Source: Flavobacteriales bacterium
GTDB lineage: Bacteria; Bacteroidota; Bacteroidia; Flavobacteriales_D; Crocinitomicaceae
DNA: 64,000 bases
Direction: 5' to 3'
Assembly: GCA_018883325.1 (NCBI GenBank)
Contig: VEQH01000002.1
Coordinates: 1 to 64,000 of the forward strand
Below, in pieces: positions 19,877 through 27,639 of this stretch. Position 1 is the first letter of the stretch; each line of letters begins with the position of its first letter. The notes below the pieces were generated by a model. It was not told the origin of the DNA, made no database searches, and saw only the letters and a list, made by a program, of their open reading frames with translations. A program made the position numbers and the translations under genes.

Positions 19877-20488
19877 TTAAAATATCGCTTGAAAAAATTC
19901 CAAACCCTTGTTGGGATTCAGCAATAAAACAAAGAAAATTCCGAATAAAGCTCCGCCAATGTGCGCATCGTGAGCAATGTTTGTTGTTCCTCTTTTCATT
20001 GCAAAATATTCAAATGCCAAATAAATTGGACCAAAGATATAAGCAGGAATTGGAAATGGTATAAAAAACAAATATAAATTCATCGTTGGATTCCAAAAAA
20101 TAGCTGCGAAAATCACTGCCGAAACCGCACCTGAAGCACCTAAACTTCTATAATAAGGATCTTCTTGATGGCGAATAAATGGATAAATTTCAGCCGCAAC
20201 TCCCCCGATTAAGTACAACAAAAGAAAATTAATGCTTCCCAACTGAACGCCATAAATTTGAATCATTTGTTGCTCAAAAAGATTTCCTAAAAAATAAAGA
20301 GAAATCATATTAAAAACCAAATGATTGAGGTCAGCATGAATAAAAATAGAACTTATCATTCGTTGATATTCGCCGTTATGCTTGATGCGATTGGGCATAA
20401 AAAGCATTTTTTCTTTTAAATCTGGCTTGTTTTCCACTGAGAATGAAATCAATACTGTTATTCCAATAATTATTAAAACAAGACTCAT
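19877..20488 (-). CDS. Rhomboid-family intramembrane serine protease
   Basis: The 203-residue protein has about six membrane helices. The rhomboid motif HADLNHLVFNMISLYFLGNL is followed by the catalytic GASGAVSA (GxSG) and the catalytic His in HIGGALFGI. Family members cleave transmembrane segments inside the inner membrane. It is the first gene of a pair with the aminotransferase. Confidence 0.92.
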   Translation of the reverse strand: MSLVLIIIGITVLISFSVENKPDLKEKMLFMPNRIKHNGEYQRMISSIFIHADLNHLVFNMISLYFLGNLFEQQMIQIYGVQLGSINFLLLYLIGGVAAEIYPFIRHQEDPYYRSLGASGAVSAVIFAAIFWNPTMNLYLFFIPFPIPAYIFGPIYLAFEYFAMKRGTTNIAHDAHIGGALFGIFFVLLLNPNKGLEFFQAIF

Positions 20489-20549
20489 TCTTTAAATTTA
20501 GTTGTATCTTGAGTAAAATTAATAGAACTTAGCGTTCAAATAACTTACG

Positions 20550-22124
20550 ATGAAAATTATTCCCCTTTTTTTAATGTTCTTTTTACTTTTCGCATGTGCA
20601 TACAAGCAAGCGGAAGTCGAAAAAAACTTCCTCAAGGATAAAAAACTTAGTGCGGCTTCAAAACTGAAACAAATTGCAACAGTTTCTTACCTTTCATCAT
20701 TGGGGATTTCCGAAAAAGTAAGCACAACCCTTATTAAATTCTATTCGGAAAGGGGATTCAAACCTGTGTTTTCTAACGATTCAACGATTTCTAAAAAAGG
20801 CATGAAATTGCAAGCTGAATTAAATCAATCACTTTATTATGGGATTCCAAATCAACGCATTAAATCAATAAAAGAAAACTTACATCCGCTTGAAAAAGAA
20901 GCTTTAATGCTAGCAAATTTCGCAGTGATTGTAAACGACTTAAATCTTGGTTTTTTTGATTTTTCCGCAAAAAAAGTAAAAGCAATTTCAACAATCTCTC
21001 ATCAAGAATTGCGTCTAAAAATCAAAGAATTGGATACAATTCCGGCCTCTAAACTCTTACTGAAACAAGGGCCAATTGACACCAATTATCACTTTCTTGC
21101 AAAACATTTGTATAACTACTGTAAAAAATACACAATCGACACCACTTCATTTTCATTAAAAACAGAAAAAGAAGATTCAATAAATGTTTTAGAAAGAGTG
21201 AAAAAAGTGCTTGTTTCCAAAAAATACCTGTCAGAAGAGGCTGATAGTGCAATGACAATTGAAACTTTAAAAGCCTTTCAGTTGGAAAATGGAATTGGTG
21301 CAGATGCAAAATTGGGATTCAATACCGTAAAAGCCTTGAATGAAAGCACTTATGACAAAGTTTTAAGAGCCTCTCTTGCGTTGGATAAGTTGAGAAGTCA
21401 AGCAAAAAAACCTTCCAAGCACGTTCGAATCAATTTACCTGAGTTCAAATTATATTTTTTCTCGGATGACACCTTGAGAAGTGAACATCGCATTATTATT
21501 GGAAAAGTTACCAATCAAACTCCAGAATTGGTTTCAAATATTAATCGAATCACCTGCTATCCGTTTTGGCGAGTACCGTATTCAATTGCCTCCAAAGAAA
21601 TTTTACCTGATTTAAAACGCAATAAAAACTACTTAGCCAAAAACCATTACAAACTTTATTCAAAAGAAAAAGAAGTGGACCCAACAACAATTAATTGGTC
21701 GAAATACAGCTCTTTCCCATTTCAAGTGGTGCAGCAACCCGGAAAATGGAACAGTTTAGGCTTAGTGAAATTTGAATTTAGTAATTCGCACAGTGTTTAC
21801 GTTCACGACACACCAACAAGAGGTTTGTTCAATAATACTTTTAGAAGTTATTCCCACGGTTGTATGCGTTGTGAATACCCGCAGGAATTGGCAAAAACGA
21901 TCTTGAAATACGATAGCATTGGGAGAAAACAACCAATTACTAGTGAAATATTTGATAGCATTATGAAGTTGGAACGCAATTATCCCATTCCTCTAAAAAA
22001 TTCAGTGCCGATTTTTATCGAATATCAAAGTGTTGTTGCTTATCGTGATCGGATGGTTTTTTACATTGATTTATACAACCGAGAAAAAGACTTAGTAGCG
22101 ATTTTAAAAAGAGAAAGTTATTGA
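20550..22124 (+). CDS. L,D-transpeptidase lipoprotein, YcbB type
   Basis: The 524-residue protein begins with a lipoprotein signal (LFLMFFLLFACAYKQ; Cys after the hydrophobic core). A peptidoglycan-binding helix bundle follows (IETLKAFQLENGIGADAKLG). The YkuD catalytic domain lies near residues 290-450 with HDTPTRGLFNNTFRSYSHGC as the active-site His/Ser-His-Gly-Cys motif. The residue after the catalytic CxR is Cys (SHGCMRC), slightly unusual. It forms or edits 3-3 crosslinks of murein. It is transcribed divergently from the rhomboid gene. Confidence 0.92.
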   Translation: MKIIPLFLMFFLLFACAYKQAEVEKNFLKDKKLSAASKLKQIATVSYLSSLGISEKVSTTLIKFYSERGFKPVFSNDSTISKKGMKLQAELNQSLYYGIPNQRIKSIKENLHPLEKEALMLANFAVIVNDLNLGFFDFSAKKVKAISTISHQELRLKIKELDTIPASKLLLKQGPIDTNYHFLAKHLYNYCKKYTIDTTSFSLKTEKEDSINVLERVKKVLVSKKYLSEEADSAMTIETLKAFQLENGIGADAKLGFNTVKALNESTYDKVLRASLALDKLRSQAKKPSKHVRINLPEFKLYFFSDDTLRSEHRIIIGKVTNQTPELVSNINRITCYPFWRVPYSIASKEILPDLKRNKNYLAKNHYKLYSKEKEVDPTTINWSKYSSFPFQVVQQPGKWNSLGLVKFEFSNSHSVYVHDTPTRGLFNNTFRSYSHGCMRCEYPQELAKTILKYDSIGRKQPITSEIFDSIMKLERNYPIPLKNSVPIFIEYQSVVAYRDRMVFYIDLYNREKDLVAILKRESY

Positions 22125-22511
22125 AAAATTCATTTTCGAAAAAATGGTTTTTAGTAGAAATGAAACTTGTTCATTTTAAATGACTTGCAGAATTTCAATA
22201 ATAGAAATCGGATTGACAATGTCTGTGGATAGAATAATTGGCGAAAATGGGTAGCATTTTCGCAATACCCTCCCAATTTATAGGTCATTCCGAGTAAAAC
22301 GAGGAATCTTTTTAGATGTCATTTCAACTTTTACTGTTTTTAAAAGTGACATCTCTGAATTACTTTTCACGATAGATAAATTGTGAAAATACTTCGCGTT
22401 TTTTTTTTACTGAAACATCAAAACAAATTGTCATTTCTGAAAGGAGACTGCGCAACAACTCCAAAGGAAAAATTATTGGAATGAAAGCGAATTCATCTGA
22501 TTAATACATTG
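22125..22511. other. Intergenic region with a perfect hairpin and a dispersed-repeat remnant
   Basis: GCGAAAATG/CATTTTCGC with a 5-nt loop at 22241-22263 is a perfect 9-bp stem without a T run, possibly a bidirectional transcription stop. At about 22283-22312 GTCATTCCGAG..CGAGGAATCT resembles the common GTCATTCCGAGCG-type dispersed repeat of Bacteroidota in degraded form. I see no gene. Confidence 0.55.
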
Positions 22512-22994
22512 CTAATTATAGTTCATCACATCGCCAGACTCAAGTGCTTCCACAAAAACTTCTCTCATTTTTTCGAGTTTTAATTTCGAGGTTGGATCGC
22601 CATTTTTTGCTTCTGCTTTAAGCGAATAATAAACATGAAGTGATTGCCCAAATAAATCTTGTTCAAGTTTTCCCTTGATTTCCATTATTTTAGCGTTAAC
22701 ACCAATAAGATAATGCTCAATATCTCCAAGTTCCTTTAATTCTTGATTACTCAAATCAGTCCTTTTCAAAAGTTGGTGATATTGCGGCAAGAGTTTATTC
22801 AACAACATTATAAATTGATTTAACTCTTTGTCGAGCTCTCTTTTTGTGTTTTTAAATTCTTCCAAACTTGTAATTGATTTATAAAAATAGCATTTAATTT
22901 GAGTAAGCCAATTTGTGAGGCAATTTTTAACATTTGGAGATGAAGGAGTTTTGATTTTTGAGTATACGCTTTTGTTCAAGTAACATGAAATCAT
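22512..22994 (-). CDS. Hypothetical helical protein
   Basis: The 160-residue product is not recognised. Residues from about 45 onward look like a real helical, coiled-coil rich protein (LNQFIMLLNKLLPQYHQLLK, then MEIKGKLEQDLFGQSLHVYY). The first 40 residues are Cys/Lys-rich and could lie outside the true start, but no better ATG is available. The stop is TAG. It is flanked by non-coding, repeat-containing DNA on both sides. Confidence 0.5.
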   Translation of the reverse strand: MISCYLNKSVYSKIKTPSSPNVKNCLTNWLTQIKCYFYKSITSLEEFKNTKRELDKELNQFIMLLNKLLPQYHQLLKRTDLSNQELKELGDIEHYLIGVNAKIMEIKGKLEQDLFGQSLHVYYSLKAEAKNGDPTSKLKLEKMREVFVEALESGDVMNYN

Positions 22995-23494
22995 CAGCTA
23001 TAAATCATGGTTTAAGCTAATAAGTTTTTTGACTTTCTTTTTCCATGATAAAAAAGAAACACCACGTAGTAGCAGCGAAGCTAAAAAATCTAGGCTCTGA
23101 ATTTCTATTTTGTTCGCAAACTATTGTTCATCAAATACTTACAACTCGTCGCGAACAATTTTAACTCCTTCCTAAAACTGAATTTTTTTAAGTCCGTCAG
23201 CTGACGGAACAGAAATTCTAAAAATTAACAGTTTCAGTTCAGTAGCTAAAACCATGAAATTCAAGGCCGAGAATTGTTCGCTTATATTTACAAAACAGTT
23301 CTCACTTCGATGAAATTCTTGGTTTTCAGAATAAATTACTTTTACAGGTACGATTACTGATCCTCAATTTTGATTATTTCTCTTTGCTTTATTTTTCCTT
23401 AAACATGGCTTGAATGAATAGGAATAAGAGCTAAGTGAAATATTTTGGACTAAATTCTTCAAAAAGGCATTACCTTTAATTTTAAAAATTAAAA
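22995..23494. other. Repeat-bearing intergenic region before xseB
   Basis: It holds the 16-bp palindrome TCCGTCAGCTGACGGA (23193-23208), sister to the one at 7742. On the minus strand between 23125 and 22998 there is a start-less open stretch of about 40 codons including GVSFLSWKKKVKKL. It is out of context for any gene and is probably a decayed coding or repeat remnant. The last part should carry the xseB promoter. Confidence 0.5.
23193..23208. repeat. Perfect 16-bp palindrome TCCGTCAGCTGACGGA
   Basis: It differs from the palindrome at 7742-7757 only at the two central bases. Both occur in non-coding DNA. Confidence 0.75.
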
Positions 23495-23716
23495 ATGACT
23501 GAAATAAACTATACCGAGGCGTTTGATGAACTACAAGAAATTGTTTCAGATATGGAAGATGGACAAATAAATGTAGATGAATTAGCACAAAAAGTAAAGC
23601 GAGCAACAGAATTAATTCGCATCTGCAAAAATAAACTCACAGCAACAGAAGGCGATGTTCAGAAAATTTTAAAAGAATTAGAAACGCAAAACTCCGAAGA
23701 CAGTTCAAATTTCTAA
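23495..23716 (+). CDS. xseB: Exodeoxyribonuclease VII small subunit
   Basis: The 73-residue helical hairpin protein starts with TEINYTEAFDELQEIVSDME, the XseB pattern, and continues with the typical second helix (TELIRICKNKLTATEGDVQKIL). XseB binds XseA to form the single-strand exonuclease VII. No xseA is visible in the window. It lies 21 bp upstream of purM. Confidence 0.93.
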   Translation: MTEINYTEAFDELQEIVSDMEDGQINVDELAQKVKRATELIRICKNKLTATEGDVQKILKELETQNSEDSSNF

Positions 23717-23737
23717 CTTTGTGCCTTAAATTTATTT

Positions 23738-24910
23738 ATGTCCGATAAACGTTACCAATCAAGAGGTGTATCAGCTGGAAAAGAAGATGTGCACAACGCT
23801 ATCAAAAACATTGACAAAGGATTATTTCCAAAAGCTTTTTGTAAAATCGTACCAGACTATTTGACTGGTGATGATAACTATTGTGTGGTGATGCACGCTG
23901 ATGGAGCTGGTACAAAATCTTCTTTAGCATACATGTATTGGAAAAAAACAGGTGACTTATCTGTTTGGCGCGGAATTGCCCAAGACGCTTTGATAATGAA
24001 TCTCGATGATTTACTGTGCGTTGGAGCAACGGGTCCTATCCTACTCTCTTCAACAATTGGTCGCAATAAAAATTTAATTCCGGGTGAAGTTTTATCTGCA
24101 ATTATCAATGGAACTGAAGATTTATTAACTGAATTACGTTCGTTCGGAATAGAAATTTATTCAACAGGTGGCGAAACAGCAGATGTTGGCGATTTAGTTC
24201 GCACAATCATCGTTGATTCAACTGTCATTTGTCGTATGAAGAAAGCCGATGTTATTTCAAATGACCGCATTCAACCAGGAGATGTTATTGTTGGATTGGC
24301 TTCTTATGGTCAAGCGACTTATGAAAAAGAATACAATGGAGGAATGGGTAGCAATGGTTTGACGAGCGCGCGCCACGATGTTTTTTCAAAAAAATTAGCG
24401 CATGAATTCCCAGAAAGTTTTGACCCCAACGTTCCGAGTGAATTGGTTTACAGTGGCACAAAAGATTTATTGGACACAGTTGAAGGTTCGCCAATAGATG
24501 CTGGAAAGTTGGTTTTATCGCCTACGCGAACTTATGCTCCAGTTATCAAAAAAATGCTCGAAAATCACCGAAATGATATCCACGGAATGGTACATTGTTC
24601 GGGAGGAGCTCAAACGAAAGTTTTACATTTTATTGACGAGTTACATATTATAAAAGATAATTTATTTCCAATTCCACCACTTTTTGAAATGATTCAACAA
24701 GAATCTGGCACAAGTTGGGAAGAAATGTACAAGGTTTTCAATATGGGGCATCGTATGGAATTATATGTGAATGAGGACATTGCAAAAAGTTTAATCGCAA
24801 TCTCGGAAAGCTTTGGAATAACAGCAAAAATCATTGGAAGAGTTGAGTCTGCACCGAATAAAAAGGTCACGATAAACGGCGAAAAAGGTAATTTTGAATA
24901 TTCAGCTTAA
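23738..24910 (+). CDS. purM: Phosphoribosylformylglycinamidine cyclo-ligase (AIR synthase)
   Basis: The 390-residue enzyme makes aminoimidazole ribotide in purine synthesis with ATP. VMHADGAGTKSSLAYMYW, NLDDLLCVGATGPILLSSTIGRN (split here by normal family variation) and STGGETADVGDLVRTIIVDST are hallmarks of the PurM/SelD ATP-binding fold. It is longer than E. coli PurM and of the Bacteroidota type. A TAACTTTG -7-like box overlaps the xseB stop at about 23715, so purM may also have a promoter of its own. Confidence 0.93.
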   Translation: MSDKRYQSRGVSAGKEDVHNAIKNIDKGLFPKAFCKIVPDYLTGDDNYCVVMHADGAGTKSSLAYMYWKKTGDLSVWRGIAQDALIMNLDDLLCVGATGPILLSSTIGRNKNLIPGEVLSAIINGTEDLLTELRSFGIEIYSTGGETADVGDLVRTIIVDSTVICRMKKADVISNDRIQPGDVIVGLASYGQATYEKEYNGGMGSNGLTSARHDVFSKKLAHEFPESFDPNVPSELVYSGTKDLLDTVEGSPIDAGKLVLSPTRTYAPVIKKMLENHRNDIHGMVHCSGGAQTKVLHFIDELHIIKDNLFPIPPLFEMIQQESGTSWEEMYKVFNMGHRMELYVNEDIAKSLIAISESFGITAKIIGRVESAPNKKVTINGEKGNFEYSA

Positions 24911-24949
24911 TTTTTTCAAAAAAAACGATTTTTAAATAAATTTAATTTA

Positions 24950-24957
24950 TACTTTTG
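24950..24957 (+). promoter_or_regulatory. -7 element of tRNA-Ser
   Basis: TACTTTTG matches TAnnTTTG and lies 20 bp before the tRNA 5' end. The -33 region is only T-rich. Confidence 0.6.
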
Positions 24958-24977
24958 CCGTCCGTTCATTGAACAAA

Positions 24978-25064
24978 GGAGGGATGGGTGAGTGGCTGAA
25001 ACCACCAGTTTGCTAAACTGACGTACGGGTAACTGTACCGCGGGTTCGAATCCCGCTCCCTCCG
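24978..25064 (+). tRNA. tRNA-Ser (GCU)
   Basis: An 87-nt class II tRNA. The acceptor stem is GGAGGGA/TCCCTCC, the anticodon loop TTTGCTAAA reads AGC/AGU codons, the variable arm is long and the T arm is CGGGTTCGAATCCCG. CCA is not encoded. Its 3' end is duplicated 89 bp downstream. Confidence 0.95.
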
Positions 25065-25156
25065 CAACGAAGTAAAGGAGTAGCTGGATGAGAATCCGCA
25101 GGGTTCGTCCCGTAGCGTAGCGAAGAGCACCGAAGGTAATCCCGCTCCCTCCGCAA
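25049..25156 (+). repeat. Direct repeat of the tRNA-Ser 3' end enclosing a ~70-bp insert
   Basis: The 19-nt tail AATCCCGCTCCCTCCGCAA of tRNA-Ser (25049-25067) is repeated exactly at 25138-25156. The ~70 bp between them carry a GC-richer segment (CCCGTAGCGTAGCGAAGAGC) unlike the surrounding AT-rich DNA. The layout is that of an attachment-site duplication left by a very small element or by excision of a larger one. Confidence 0.75.
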
Positions 25157-25191
25157 AAAAAAATGAATGAAAGTTATTTATTTCAAATCTA

Positions 25192-25221
25192 TTGTTTATT
25201 AGAAATAAATTACTACTTTTG
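25192..25221 (+). promoter_or_regulatory. tRNA-Pro promoter
   Basis: TTG at 25192-25194 and TACTTTTG at 25214-25221 are 19 bp apart, fitting the Bacteroidota consensus. Confidence 0.65.
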
Positions 25222-25274
25222 CACTCGCTTTCCGAAAGACGTTTGGAAAGAATTGAAATAACTAGATGATTACT

Positions 25275-25349
25275 CGGGGCGTAGCGTAGTCCGGTCATCG
25301 CGCCTGGTTTGGGACCAGGAGGTCGCAGGTTCGAATCCTGCCGCCCCGA
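25275..25349 (+). tRNA. tRNA-Pro (UGG)
   Basis: 75 nt with acceptor stem CGGGGCG/CGCCCCG and discriminator A. The anticodon stem-loop CCTGGTTTGGGACCAGG reads CCN codons, and the T arm is CAGGTTCGAATCCTG. It is followed directly by an intrinsic terminator. Confidence 0.95.
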
Positions 25350-25350
25350 C

Positions 25351-25384
25351 AAAAAGGGGGATGATCTTTCATCCCCCTTTTTTG
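25351..25384 (+). terminator. Intrinsic terminator after tRNA-Pro
   Basis: Stem GGGGGATGA/TCATCCCCC with a 4-nt loop followed by TTTTTT. An A run on the left could make it bidirectional. Confidence 0.92.
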
Positions 25385-25446
25385 ATTAAACTAGTTGTTA
25401 CATTTTTAGTTGAAAGAATTATTCTTACGACTGCGAAATAAATTCT

Positions 25447-25495
25447 GGTCCCGTAGCTCAGCTGCCTGTCTACCGACAGGTAGAGATAGAGCAAC
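25447..25495 (+). pseudogene. 5' fragment of tRNA-Arg with palindromic insert in the D loop
   Basis: GGTCCCGTAGCTCAGCTG is identical to the first 18 nt of the intact tRNA-Arg at 25750. The D-loop GA is then replaced by about 22 bp containing the hairpin CCTGTC-TACC-GACAGG, after which TAGAGCAAC returns to the tRNA sequence. Homology ends after that. The fragment lies immediately before the GIY-YIG gene and mirrors the tRNA that follows it. Confidence 0.85.
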
Positions 25496-25514
25496 AGAGA
25501 ATAAATAATTGACA

Positions 25515-25772
25515 ATGAAACATTTTGTTTATGTGTTAAAAAGTCAAATTCACTGGAGGTTTTACGTTGGAATGACAACCAATGTAGATAAAAGAGTGGG
25601 AGAACATAATCGTGGATATACAAAATCCACAAAGGCTTACAGACCTTGGGTTTTATTCTTTTTTGAAGAATACGAGACAAGAGAAGAGGCAAGGAAACGT
25701 GAAATATATCTCAAAAGTGGGATAGGAAAAGAAAAAAATAAAGAATTTTGGTCCCGTAGCTCAGCTGGATAG
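25515..25772 (+). CDS. GIY-YIG nuclease (UPF0213/URI type) ending inside tRNA-Arg
   Basis: About 85 residues. KHFVYVLKSQ and RFYVGMTTNVDKRVGEHNRG are the GIY-YIG core with catalytic Tyr and Arg, followed by the downstream Glu region RKREIYLKSGIGKEK. I choose ATG 25515 over TTG 25509 because it gives the family N-terminus. The final eight codons (W-S-R-S-S-A-G-stop) are read from the tRNA-Arg acceptor stem and D arm, and the TAG stop is the tRNA D-loop GGATAG. The gene sits between a 5' tRNA fragment and the complete tRNA, suggesting insertion targeted to the tRNA. Confidence 0.88.
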   Translation: MKHFVYVLKSQIHWRFYVGMTTNVDKRVGEHNRGYTKSTKAYRPWVLFFFEEYETREEARKREIYLKSGIGKEKNKEFWSRSSAG

Positions 25773-25823
25773 AGCAACTGCCTTCTAAGCAGTAGGTCTT
25801 TGGTTCGAATCCAAACGGGATCA
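25750..25823 (+). tRNA. tRNA-Arg (UCU)
   Basis: 74 nt with acceptor stem GGTCCCG/CGGGATC (one G-T pair) and discriminator A. The anticodon loop CTTCTAA reads AGA/AGG, and the T arm is TTGGTTCGAATCCAA. The 5' third overlaps the 3' end of the GIY-YIG gene on the same strand. Its original promoter appears to lie upstream of the tRNA fragment at 25447. Confidence 0.95.
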
Positions 25824-25832
25824 CACAAACAC

Positions 25833-25866
25833 AAGCCTTTCAAGAGAAATTTTGAAAGGCTTTTTT
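25833..25866 (+). terminator. Intrinsic terminator after tRNA-Arg
   Basis: Stem AAGCCTTTCAA/TTGAAAGGCTT followed by TTTT. Confidence 0.9.
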
Positions 25867-25972
25867 GTTTATCCCCATTTTTATTGACCTTAGAACAATT
25901 TCAGATAACCCAATCAATCAAAGTGATATTTGCTGATTTGGTAGTTCTTGCAATGAAATTTGGTTTGGTGTG

Positions 25973-25997
25973 TCAAAAAGTGTGCACATTATTTTGA
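25973..25997. promoter_or_regulatory. 25-bp dyad upstream of the restriction-modification operon
   Basis: TCAAAA and TTTTGA flank the perfect palindrome TGTGCACA, about 70 bp before hsdM. It could be an operator, but no regulator gene is adjacent. Confidence 0.4.
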
Positions 25998-26065
25998 TGA
26001 AAGGTGTGAATTAAAGAACTAGAGGAATTAATAACTATTTTTGAAAATATCAGTAATTTGCACCC

Positions 26066-27637
26066 ATGTCAGAAGAACAAAAAAAACAACTCGAACAACA
26101 GCTTTGGAATATAGCAAACACCCTTAGAGGCAAAATGAATGCTGATGAATTTCGTGATTACATTCTTGGATTTATCTTCTTCAAATACCTTTCAGAGAAA
26201 ATGGAAATCTTCGCTGATGCAATATTGAAACAAGACAAGATAGCATTTAAAGCTATCAACGAAAACACAGCTCAAGGTCAAGAATTAATCCAAGCAATTC
26301 GTGAAGAATCTTTAGAACAATTAGGGTATTTCTTAAAACCAAGCGAACTATTCAGTGAAATTGCAAAACGTGGAAACAGTGATGTAGAAGGTCAAAGTAA
26401 TTTCATTATTGAAGACTTACAAAAAGTGCTGATTAATATTCAGCAAAGCACCATGGGAACTGAAAGCGAAGATGATTTTGATAATCTCTTTGAAGACATG
26501 GACCTCAATAGCACCAAATTAGGCAAAACACCTGTTGATAGAAATGAAATCATTGCTAAAGTACTTTCGCACCTTGACAAAATAGATTTTGCATTAGAAG
26601 ATACAGAATTAGATGTTTTGGGTGATGCCTACGAATATTTGATAGGTCAATTTGCCAGTGGAGCAGGAAAAAAAGCAGGTGAATTCTATACACCGCAACA
26701 AGTAAGCACCATTCTAGCAAGAATTGTAACACTCGGAAAAACAAAACTTAAATCTGCTTACGATCCCACATCGGGAAGTGGTTCGTTGCTCTTGAGAATC
26801 GCTCGGCAAGTAAAAGAAGTAAACATGTTCTACGGTCAAGAAATGAACAGAACCACTTACAACCTTTGCCGAATGAATATGATTTTACACGGCGTTCATT
26901 ACCGTAAATTCGACATAAAACAAGAGGACACATTAGAACACCCACAACATTTAGGTTTAACCTTTGAAGCAATCGTTTCAAATCCACCTTTTTCCGCTGA
27001 GTGGAGTGCCAGCCAATTATTCACAACCGACGACCGTTTTTCACAATACGGAAAATTAGCCCCAAGTAGCAAAGCAGATTATGCGTTTGTGCAACACATG
27101 ATTCATCATTTAGCAGAAAATGGCACAATGGCAATTGTTTTACCGCATGGTGCATTGTTTCGTGGAGGAGCCGAGCAACACATACGCAAATACCTTATCC
27201 AAGAAAAAAATTACCTAGATGCTGTGATTGGTTTACCTGCAAATATTTTTTACGGCACCAGTATTCCAACTTGCATTTTGGTCTTTAAGAAATGTAGAGA
27301 AAACCCTGAAAATGTTCTGTTCATTGATGCAAGTAATAATTTTGAAAAAGTAAAAACACAAAATACGCTGAGCGATGAACATGTTGATGCCATTATCGAA
27401 ACATACAGCAAGCGAACAGAACTAGAAAAATACAGTAAAATTGTACCACTTTCAGTTATTGAAGAAAACGACTACAATCTCAATATTCCTCGTTATGTAG
27501 ATACCTTTGAAGCAGAGGAACAAATTGATATTGAAAGCATTGCAAAAGAATTACAAGCATTTAAAAAAGAAACACAAAACACCGACAAAGAATTAGCTGC
27601 TTTTTGTAAAGAATTAAATATCTCAACACCGTTTTAA
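26066..27637 (+). CDS. hsdM: Type I restriction-modification methyltransferase subunit
   Basis: The 523-residue N6-adenine methylase has an N-terminal HsdM domain (LEQQLWNIANTLRGKMNADE). The SAM-binding motif I is DPTSGSGSLLL near residue 235 and the catalytic NPPF motif is in VSNPPFSAEW near residue 310. It works with two HsdM and one HsdS to protect host DNA. The gap to hsdS is only 2 bp. Confidence 0.97.
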   Translation: MSEEQKKQLEQQLWNIANTLRGKMNADEFRDYILGFIFFKYLSEKMEIFADAILKQDKIAFKAINENTAQGQELIQAIREESLEQLGYFLKPSELFSEIAKRGNSDVEGQSNFIIEDLQKVLINIQQSTMGTESEDDFDNLFEDMDLNSTKLGKTPVDRNEIIAKVLSHLDKIDFALEDTELDVLGDAYEYLIGQFASGAGKKAGEFYTPQQVSTILARIVTLGKTKLKSAYDPTSGSGSLLLRIARQVKEVNMFYGQEMNRTTYNLCRMNMILHGVHYRKFDIKQEDTLEHPQHLGLTFEAIVSNPPFSAEWSASQLFTTDDRFSQYGKLAPSSKADYAFVQHMIHHLAENGTMAIVLPHGALFRGGAEQHIRKYLIQEKNYLDAVIGLPANIFYGTSIPTCILVFKKCRENPENVLFIDASNNFEKVKTQNTLSDEHVDAIIETYSKRTELEKYSKIVPLSVIEENDYNLNIPRYVDTFEAEEQIDIESIAKELQAFKKETQNTDKELAAFCKELNISTPF

Positions 27638-27639
27638 CC

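Noticed and set aside
24966-25352. 128-codon minus-strand ORF over the tRNAs
   Set aside because: It runs antisense through tRNA-Ser and tRNA-Pro; its sequence reflects tRNA complement.
25369-25692. 107-codon minus-strand ORF opposite the GIY-YIG gene
   Set aside because: Shadow of the GIY-YIG gene and tRNA fragment; no family resemblance.
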